From positions 50,026,001-50,090,000 of the forward strand of contig JAFFJZ010000001.1 of the NCBI GenBank assembly GCA_018340375.1: a stretch of 64,000 nt of DNA, written 5' to 3'. Shown in pieces: positions 56,534 through 64,000 of this stretch. The DNA is from Gonatopus flavifemur. Lineage: Eukaryota > Arthropoda > Insecta > Hymenoptera > Dryinidae. Within the stretch, counting starts at the first letter, position 1. The number at the start of each line of letters is the position of its first letter. The position numbers and the translations under genes are program-made. Below the pieces are notes generated by a model. That model was not told the origin of the DNA. It did not search any database and worked only from the letters and a program-made list of their open reading frames with translations.

Positions 56534-56792
56534 CCGAGACAAAAATTCCCGGGTGGGCGGGATTCCCAAATTCGCATGTGGACTCAGGTTCCTGGCCGAG
56601 ACCCGCCAGATCCTGGCCAGGTCCTGCCTGAGATCAGCCAGGTCCTGCCTGGAAACCCTCTGGTTCCTGCTCGGGACCTGTCAGGTTCCCGCCCGGGACC
56701 CGGCTCGAGTCACCACCTGGCGGGTCCCGGCCAGGAACCTGAGTCCACATGCGAATTGGGGAATCCCACCAACCCGGGAATTTTTGTCTGGG
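56534..56792. mobile_element. GC-rich palindromic element, CCCAGACAAAAATTCCC ends
   Basis: Inward ends are CCGAGACAAAAATTCCCGGG and CCCAGACAAAAATTCCCGGG. The arms continue with GGGATTCCC, AATTCGCATGTGGACTCAGG and TTCCTGGCC for about 75 bp. The centre is a run of CCAGGTCCTG, CGGGACC and CCTGGCC words. Much richer in G+C than its surroundings. ORFs at 56425-56631, 56553-56810 and 56576-56818 are produced by these words. Confidence 0.75.
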
Positions 56793-57831
56793 TTTATGAT
56801 GTTATTATGATGGATTAAATTTTTCAATCACCTGTACATTAATTTCAATTTTCATGCACAATAACTTGAAAATTCAATAACATGTATTTGGATTCCTATT
56901 TCAGTTCACAAAAATTGAATTTTCATTCACATATGTACATGAAATTTCAAGAAATTTTCAACAGTGTAGGATCACTATCGGATATCATATTCTCCAATGA
57001 TATCAGTTATTGAAGAAGTTCTAGTAACGCGAAGTGGTCAAAGGGAATGTATCTTGTGTTTCGTTTGTTTGATGGAGTGAAGCTGAATTGGGAAATCAAT
57101 TATATCATATTTCATTCTTGAATTTTCCGATGGTTCATAGAATGTGTCGGCGGGCTGCCCGGAGTATTTTTCTACTCCCGCAGTATTTTCATTGATCGAG
57201 TATTATTGTATATAAAATAATTCCAATTTTGTAGTCTTGAGATGAGAGGCGTTTGGTAAAACAAAATGATAAACTGGAAGTGACCAAATATATATCCACG
57301 CAATTTTCTATCTTGAAAATTCTCTGGGAGATCTGGAAGATTTACTTGAATCCAAAATAGTGGGAACTGGATGCTCCTCTTTAAGTACATTTGAAATCAG
57401 CTTTATTTAAAAGAGTTTGAATCCTGCTTCACAAGATTTCAACATCAATATTTGAGAGAACTTCACTATTGAAATACCAATGTCTTCCAATGAAATAATG
57501 TACCGAATTTTAACTCGAATCGAAAGGTTTTTAGTCCACATTGAGAATATTTATCAGCTCTTCTTCAATCATCTTATCCCTTCTTCAGCTGTTTTTGGGA
57601 TCATCGGGAAATGTAATCTTTCACATCATCCATTTCAGTTGATCATAGAGTTTGATCTGGTTTCGATGAATGAAATTGGAAAATATTGCTATGAATTATA
57701 AATGAATGCAATTCGATTGAATTCAAGTTCCTTAGGAAACTAACAACTCTCTGTGATCTTTTGATTAGATAAATTCTTCCACGTGAATCAAATCTGCACT
57801 GTAAAACATAATCGACGTTTTCATGCATCCA
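56793..57831. other. Unannotated stretch
   Basis: ORFs at 57172-57390, 57480-57701 and 57643-57834 lack any recognisable domain. Confidence 0.3.
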
Positions 57832-57996
57832 CACAGTAAAAAGTAAAATAGAATTCTATCTTGATTTCCAAAGTGAGATGGAATTGACTGAAATTCAGTC
57901 TTTTTCATTGCTTACTTTCAGTTCGAATAGGCGCTACTTTTGGCTGCATTTTCAAGCTGATATGCGGGATTACTTTAAGTTTTACTTTTTACTGTG
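57832..57996. mobile_element. CACAGTAAAAAG MITE, CA duplication, intact copy
   Basis: CACAGTAAAAAGTAAAATA and the complement of AAGTTTTACTTTTTACTGTG, flanked by CA (57830-57831, 57997-57998). It is the uninterrupted relative of 23263-24298. Confidence 0.75.
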
Positions 57997-57998
57997 CA

Positions 57999-58403
57999 GC
58001 AACTGAAAATTTCCTATCAATCATGTAGAAAATCCATTTCCTGTAACTGCGTGAGAAATGTACTATAGATTTATGTGAAGCTTCCCAACTTCATGGAATT
58101 TTGACAATGATTTGATCATAATGTTCCAGAAAAGTACACCCAAAAAAAAGTAATCTGGAAAAATCCCTCTCAATCAGAAGAGATATTTCACTGTGGTTTT
58201 CTTCTTCAATTGAGAATATCCCTCTACGATTTTGACAGATGAATAACGAACAAATGAAAGTTCTTCCACCCAAAGACTAATCCTCTCAAATGGAAAAGGA
58301 CACTTTTAATACCATATATTAGAGGAAAAGTTGCATCAAAATAAGGGGCATACTCTTATTTTGATATTAATTTTTTTTTGGGTGTACGGAAAATCCCTCA
58401 CCA
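57999..58403. other. Unannotated spacer
   Basis: Nothing recognised. Confidence 0.3.
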
Positions 58404-58703
58404 CACTCAGAGCAAAAAAGTTGCTGGAACCGCAAACCTCGAAAATTTGCTTCGCTGATATGGCGAAACTTATGGCTGAATCAGCAAAAAATGTACCATT
58501 ACAGCAAAACTCTTGCTTTTTTAACAAGCGCTTGCTATTCAGCGATCCAGAATTGTAGATATACAGACGGCTAGAAAATTCTGCTGAATTGACAAATGTC
58601 TTGCTAGAATAGCAATATTTTTGCTGTAACAGCAACTGTCTTGCTAATTTAGCAAAGCAGATTTTTCGGAATCGCTTCTTCAGCAAGAATTTTTCTCTAC
58701 GTG
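58404..58703. mobile_element. CAC-type MITE with TTGCTG/CAGCAA array, CA duplication
   Basis: CACTCAGAGCAAAAAAGTTG and the complement of CACGTAGAGAAAAATTCTTG, flanked by CA (58402-58403, 58704-58705). Words TTGCT/AGCAA recur throughout, as in 56167-56514, but the ends differ. The two long antiparallel ORFs (58331-58558, 58336-58734) are produced by the array. Confidence 0.7.
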
Positions 58704-58705
58704 CA

Positions 58706-59726
58706 ACTATACGAATGTATATCAAGTTTCCCATATAAATCTCTCATAGCGTGCAGTATTTAAAAAAAATCACAACATTTCTATGATTTGGCGGTATGAG
58801 AGCTTCTTCCGCAAATTCAAAATCTCATTGTGAAAATGAAATATATCTCTAGAAACAATGTCGAGCTGTTACGGAAGAAAATCAGATCCACATAATTTCG
58901 ATGATCAAACAATCATGCGAGTAATACATTCCACGTTCCACACCAAGTTGATAAATCACCCTTGATTTATCGCTAGCTTCAGTTTTAGTTTCAATACAAT
59001 ATATTAAAAGCAATTTCTCTTCCACAGCAAAAATCATGTCACAAACCGCATCGGATTCAACTCCAGTCCGTACAGTGAATGTATATATCACGGAAGAATG
59101 TCATAGACAACGAAATCTTACTCCAAATCCATGGATTCAAGAACGTAAGATTCCACGAAATCCATCCAAGTCATACTAAGAGAATATAAAAAATAAAAAT
59201 AGAAAAACGTGATGAACAATTTTCCTGTGATCTCAGTTTGAAAAATTGTTCATCAGAAACGAAAGCGAAATATCAAAAGAATTAGACTTGATTCGATTCT
59301 TATCGGCTCTTGTGGAGACACGGATAAAAATTTCATTTACTCTTAGGAATGTTTTGAAATCCTTTTATCACTTACTCGAGTAAAAATAATTATAGCGGTT
59401 GTCTAGCACCTTTCAAGGCACTAGCAGTGAAGCTAGTCACTAGAAAGGACCTTGATATTAACTATGAAGTGGGTAGAGTCATTTCTGCTGGAGGGTACTT
59501 TTAGCTCAATTCTTTTGTAGTTTAAGTACTGGTACATGTACGATTTTCTATTAACGCGAAGTTCTTTTTTCTTATTTTTTTCTTCTTTCGAGATCCATTT
59601 TTCGACGAATCGACATTGAGCTCTTTGGGGCTGAACGTCCATTTTCTGAATAATAATTTGCCAATTACGAGTCATGTTTGAAAGATCCTTGATAGTGATT
59701 GAAAAATTATGCATACTCGACGAATG
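58706..59726. other. Unannotated stretch
   Basis: ORFs at 58882-59091 and 59433-59759 have no recognisable domain. Confidence 0.3.
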
Positions 59727-61034
59727 CACTGAGAAAAAAATAAAAGTGCCATCAACCACCTAGTGTAGTTGAAAAATTCTTAAGTGAATGAATGAATTTT
59801 TCGTTGAAACGACTTGGAATTTGTAGAATCAACTACAGAGCGTTTCATTGTTTCAAACCTATCACTTGATTGTATGAACCAACGCGAATGAAATTCAAGG
59901 AATCAGAAAAAATCCTATTCAAAATCGCAAGTAGTTGAGTCAACCTCTCAAGCAAGAAGTGAATCAACTCACGTGAACAGTTGCACGAACAAAAAATGTT
60001 TCCGTTTACAAACTTCAGATCATTAATTGAATGAAAATAATTGATTATTCCAATTGATTCAATTGTTTGATTTAATGATACACCAGGAACTAATGAACAT
60101 TATTCTCGAGTTCAGGGTATTCAGATGTCCAGTTGATTGTTTTTTTTTTCAATATATCCACAAAACATGACCACAGCATTTGCTTGAAAAGAATTTTACT
60201 TCCGTATTCATTCTACATATTTTTCAATCTCAGGAGATATTCAATAGAAATAAATTTCAGAAGACACACTGAAGTATTTTATAACAATGTCTTTGAAATT
60301 GGTTTTTATTTCTAATGACGAGGTACAAGATACTAACAGGGTTTGGGAATGACTTGCATTCTGTGTCACGAGAATCGTATATCGTCGTATAGCTACGTCA
60401 GTTAAAGCATGAATTTGATGAGGTTAGGTAGGCACGTAGGTAGGTAGGTTCGATTCTCGATTAGGGCTCCAAACTCTCTGTTCTGATTGACAACCCGCTG
60501 TACTTCTTTATCCGCCGTTGGTGGAGGAGAGAGAGTCTTCATCATCGGTAAAAGAACTCCCCTTCCATTAAATGGTTTATGTAATCGAAATTTTTTATTT
60601 GTTTTTTCTCGTTATTTGTACATTGGACATCAAATACTATTGGATTCAATGAACTTTTTTGGAAATTTATTCCAACCGAGTGTAGAATTGATTCAACGAC
60701 TCTTGAAAAACGATTGAAAAGAAAATCTGAGTTGATTCAGAAATTTTAAAACTTGGGATCAATTGTTACGTGCATTTGACACAAAAATGTAAGATAGTAT
60801 GTCAAGCACATAATGAGTCTAAACAATTCTGTATCGTTTCATGTCAAATGTATTAAGATACTTGACGGAACCAATTTTTTATTGCTTCAACCATCCACGT
60901 AGTTGACTCAACGGAGTCGGCCAACTTGGTGAATGATTTAATTCAACTTCCAGAGTTAGTTGAACGTATCTAACCTCCTGGCGTAGTTGAGTCAACTACA
61001 TTTTCGTTGAGCTCACAAATTTTTTTTCTCAGTG
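59727..61034. mobile_element. CAC-type 1.3-kb element with TAGTTGACTCAACTA array and tRNA-like core
   Basis: CACTGAGAAAAAAATAAAAG at the left pairs with the complement of AAATTTTTTTTCTCAGTG at the right. AGTTGA/TCAACT words fill 59760-59990 and 60890-61010. The centre is unique and carries a tRNA-derived segment at 60385-60485. Flanks do not form an exact 2-bp duplication. Confidence 0.65.
60385..60500 (+). repeat. tRNA-derived SINE-like unit
   Basis: TATAGCTACGTCAGTTAAAGC is A-box-like and GTAGGTTCGATTCTCGATTA is a clear B box. GTTAGGTAGGCACGTAGGTA lies between them, and GGGCTCCAAACTCTCTG..CTGATTGAC follows. The downstream part matches the tail of the 41.1-kb unit, so the two are one family. 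Confidence 0.55.
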
Positions 61035-64000
61035 CATGTAAATTGAATTTTTTAAGTAAGGTTTCACTGTTCAGGCAATCAGAAGGAAGCTTGTCAATTT
61101 TTTGAATAAAATTTTCGATCTAAAATGACAAAGTCTAAGGTTTGAAGTTGAGAATTAGAATTTTATAACCAGTGAAGTGAAATTTCACTCCTTCACAGGT
61201 GACAATCTCTTCTGAAAAATGCTCGTCAGATCGTTCTGTCTTGTAAGTTCCTGACAGAAACTCTGAAAAATTCTACCAGTTTCAATAGAGCTTTAAGAGG
61301 TACAGAAAACTGGTAAGAAGCTTCCAGAAAGTTTTACTGTCTGGTCTTATAAGGTTCTCAGTTTCATTCTAAACAAAGAACAGAGAGGATTCCACTTGAA
61401 TGGAAAGATTCTCACTCCGATAGAGTAGAATTTCACTCTTTAATTGAAAAGCTGAGCAGCTAGAAGGAAACCTATGCTCTCGTTCAAATGGAAATCTCTT
61501 CACAATTCAGAGAGCATTAAGTAAGAAATTTATTGAACCGGATGAATTTTTTGACCGGTTCTGACGGGTATTTTCAGCAGAAAAACTCGAGTAATCGAAT
61601 TTCCAAGTAAGAACAGTAGAATAAAATCCTGGGGTTATTTCATAACGTTAGAAATAATCTAAATGGAATGTTACTAATCGAACTTCGGTAGCACGCTTTG
61701 TATAAACTGCGAATGAGATTCCTACAGTTTGGAGAAGTTCCCAACCAGCGATGAACGCGTGATCAGACTTCGTTGGGAATTTCATACAATTGCGATATCG
61801 TGAAGTTAACAATTCAAATTGCAGGATAAAACCATTAGAGTAACGGAAAGTATAATACACTGCGTGGGTTCAATCTTCGTTTCGACATACATCGTTCGCG
61901 CAAGACAATACAAACTTCCAGAAAGATTCCTCAAGGTAGGTGTTCTCCAGAGAAAGGAAATTGCATAATGCCGAGTTTCATAAACAATACCAATTCATCT
62001 GAATTTATATGAACTCGAAAATATTGAGTCTCCGCATTCTCTTTCCTTGTCCGCTATACCTGATTCTACGAACAATTCATTACAATCTTTATCGTATTTT
62101 ACAAACCTACATTATGTTTTATTTTCGTCGTTATGCTCAAACTATTTTCTCCCTTGATTCATAATTATTCTATTCAATTCTGTTTACGATAGAAATAACT
62201 TTCGTCAATGGAAGAAGAAGACATTTGAACTTTTTCCAGTGGGAGGAAGTAAGGAATTTCCCAACTTTCTCTTAAAGAAAGGAAAAGACTCATCAACTTC
62301 TTTTAATGCGAACAAGAAAAGAACTGTATAAACTGCCTCCTCTTCCGAAGAAAGAGATGAAGAAAAAGATCTCGCAATAATTTCCAAAGGGTGGGAGATT
62401 GATTCATGGAAGTGAAAGTGAATTATAAGAAAGATATTTCAAATTTCAATGAGATATAATAATACTCGTACTATTGATTCTCTGCCGATGCTGTAAACTG
62501 CTATTTGCTTAAATTTTTTAATCGATGAGAGATAGAGAAAACCGTGGATCAATCCTTCTAAATCCTTCGTCCATAAGAATGAGCACGTTTTTCTTTAAAA
62601 TATTGAAGCAAATCACTCAACAAGGTTGGATGGATTTTCTGGCATTGAAAACCTCGATATTAATTTTCTGTCTCGATAAATTCATTTCACAGCACAAAAC
62701 CTCATTACCATGAGGCGGTGGTGTTTCATCTAGAACCATCAATTTTCTCTCCATTTTGTTTTCCTTACATAATTCGGATATAAATTCATTCGGAATAATA
62801 ATGTTTTCTTGTTTGTAAATTGAATACCATTCATTAGGTGGTACTGTAATTGATCGTATAACACGTTCGTAATGGAATATTTCCTATTTTTATGTCGGAT
62901 AATAGATCTTACGATAATCTTATAAAGTGGGATCCATATATTTCTCAACTCACGTAAATTTCAAGCTGAATAACGGAAGACCGCATCGTTAAAAGTTAAG
63001 TTGAGAGTTCGCAAGTGAGATCAACTTGTAAGGTAACCGATCTGTACACCGCAAATGTGATAAATGTTCGAATACTGCGTTCTTTTTGGGATTTTTCTAC
63101 CTCGACGATGATTTAAATAGAGACGTTGTAATTTCTTCCTTTGAATGTTCCTGAGCTCTTACTTTGAAGATTTGATTCCTTATTTTTTTGAATGAACAAA
63201 CAAGCAAGCAATTTTTTTGGTTTACTTTCGGTTATTTTTTGGTTTGGTAAAAATTCGGTCAGAAAATGGTTACCCAGATGATTTTTACCATATGACCTAT
63301 TTGTGACCGGAAACTGAAAATGTGGTCCGTTTTTGGAACCTTTCTGGTATTTTTGAGCTAAAAACCCAGCAAATCGCTACAAAATAACCGAAAAATCATC
63401 AAATTGAAATTGGTTGAATTTTTGTTGGATTTTGGGAAGAATGAAAAGCAGTGAAATGATTTAAAAAAATAGAACAAAAGTTTATTTGATGGTTTCAAAA
63501 ATCACATCTTGAGAATATATAGATCATATAATCGCTTATTCAACTGTTTATCTTCATCACTTCAACATAAGGAGTATTTAAATCAAGGTTGATATTGGTA
63601 TTTGGATGTATCGATATGGTTTCAGGAGACAATATTCTCATGATAATCCAAAACATGACACGAGAGTCCCCTCGTAGGTACATTCTTTGTTCATAAGAAA
63701 TACCATAAAATGGTAAACTTGAACTCTCGAGAGAAATTTTCAAATTATTGTGTCTGTCCGTGGAGTTGACTATGTATGAATTATGTGAGAGTATTGTTTA
63801 ACGTATGTGCGTAACGATGCAAGGGAGAGGATAAGTGAGAAGGATATGCACGATGAACAATATAATTCTGGGAGCAAGAATTTGGGTTAACATCCTCCTG
63901 AAATATAGCTGTCCGACTTACAACAGCTTCACACCCATATTCATCAACTGTGTTACTAGAATACAAGAGCGATACGCGTTGCGTTGATGTCGAGATATTC
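61035..64000. other. Mostly unannotated; two weak word arrays
   Basis: 61170-61460 has GTGAAATTTCACTC words in both orientations, like 13141-13260, without paired ends. 63190-63430 has CGGTTATTTT/AAAATAACCG words, possibly another decayed foldback. ORFs at 61648-61860, 62205-62387, 62525-62713, 62739-62948, 63540-63743 and 63781-63966 lack recognisable domains. Confidence 0.3.

Noticed and set aside
56425..56818. Pro/Gly-rich ORFs
   Set aside because: Produced by CCAGGTCCTG-type words in the GC-rich palindrome.
58331..58734. 132-codon minus-strand ORF
   Set aside because: It follows the TTGCT/AGCAA array of a MITE; its partner on the other strand is equally open.
1..64000. Integrated virus or viral gene relics
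   Set aside because: No capsid, polymerase or envelope-like reading frame was recognised; the only reverse-transcriptase remnant is LINE-type.

Overview
This is eukaryotic, visibly AT-rich DNA, most likely from an arthropod and probably an insect. The evidence is a Mos1-like mariner, an irritans-type mariner, hAT, piggyBac-like and RTE-like remnants, and dense foldback (MITE-like) insertions. I found no host protein-coding gene and no intact exon. Nearly all short ORFs are chance ORFs or lie inside repeats. The window is best read as intergenic or intronic DNA heavily colonised by transposons.

Coding remnants of mobile elements: (1) a mariner 3' fragment beside a hAT terminal scrap (5.72-5.98 kb); (2) an internally deleted hAT with 8-bp target duplication (TSD) that keeps the hATC domain (8.6-9.25 kb); (3) a 5'-truncated LINE, probably RTE-like, on the minus strand (15.96-16.79 kb); (4) a full-length Mos1-like mariner on the minus strand (31.73-33.01 kb), with catalytic Asp249 changed to Asn and a stop at codon 285; (5) a full-length irritans-type mariner on the minus strand (33.78-35.08 kb), with all three catalytic Asp codons kept but two stops and one frameshift.

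Non-coding elements dominate. Two terminal-inverted-repeat (TIR) classes recur. One begins CAC (CACTGAGAAAA, CACTGTAAAAA, CACGGAGAAAA, CACGGAAAA). The other begins CCC (CCCAGGTAGGAAAT, CCCATGTGGAAAT, CCCTGGTAGAAAT, CCCAATCAGAA and relatives). Many of both have exact 2-bp duplications that are often TA but also TG, TT, AA, CA, AC, AT or GC. Their interiors are arrays of one short word repeated in both orientations, a different word in each element. Four tRNA-like (pol III A/B box) units lie inside such elements, three of them near the centre of 1.0-1.3 kb CAC elements.

The elements are deeply nested. Three- and four-level nests at 23.26-24.30, 33.36-35.62 and 46.02-47.89 kb can be resolved because the broken outer copies have an intact relative or an opposite arm elsewhere in the window. 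Other notable objects are a diverged ~156-bp dimeric tandem array inside a CCC element (27.85-29.81 kb), a ~122-bp array inside another (20.34-21.25 kb), a palindromic hAT MITE with an 8-bp duplication (37.69-37.86 kb), a 910-bp insertion with 9-bp duplication and inverted arrays of ~16-bp words (46.32-47.23 kb), and a GC-rich palindrome (56.53-56.79 kb). The remaining stretches hold unannotated AT-rich sequence.
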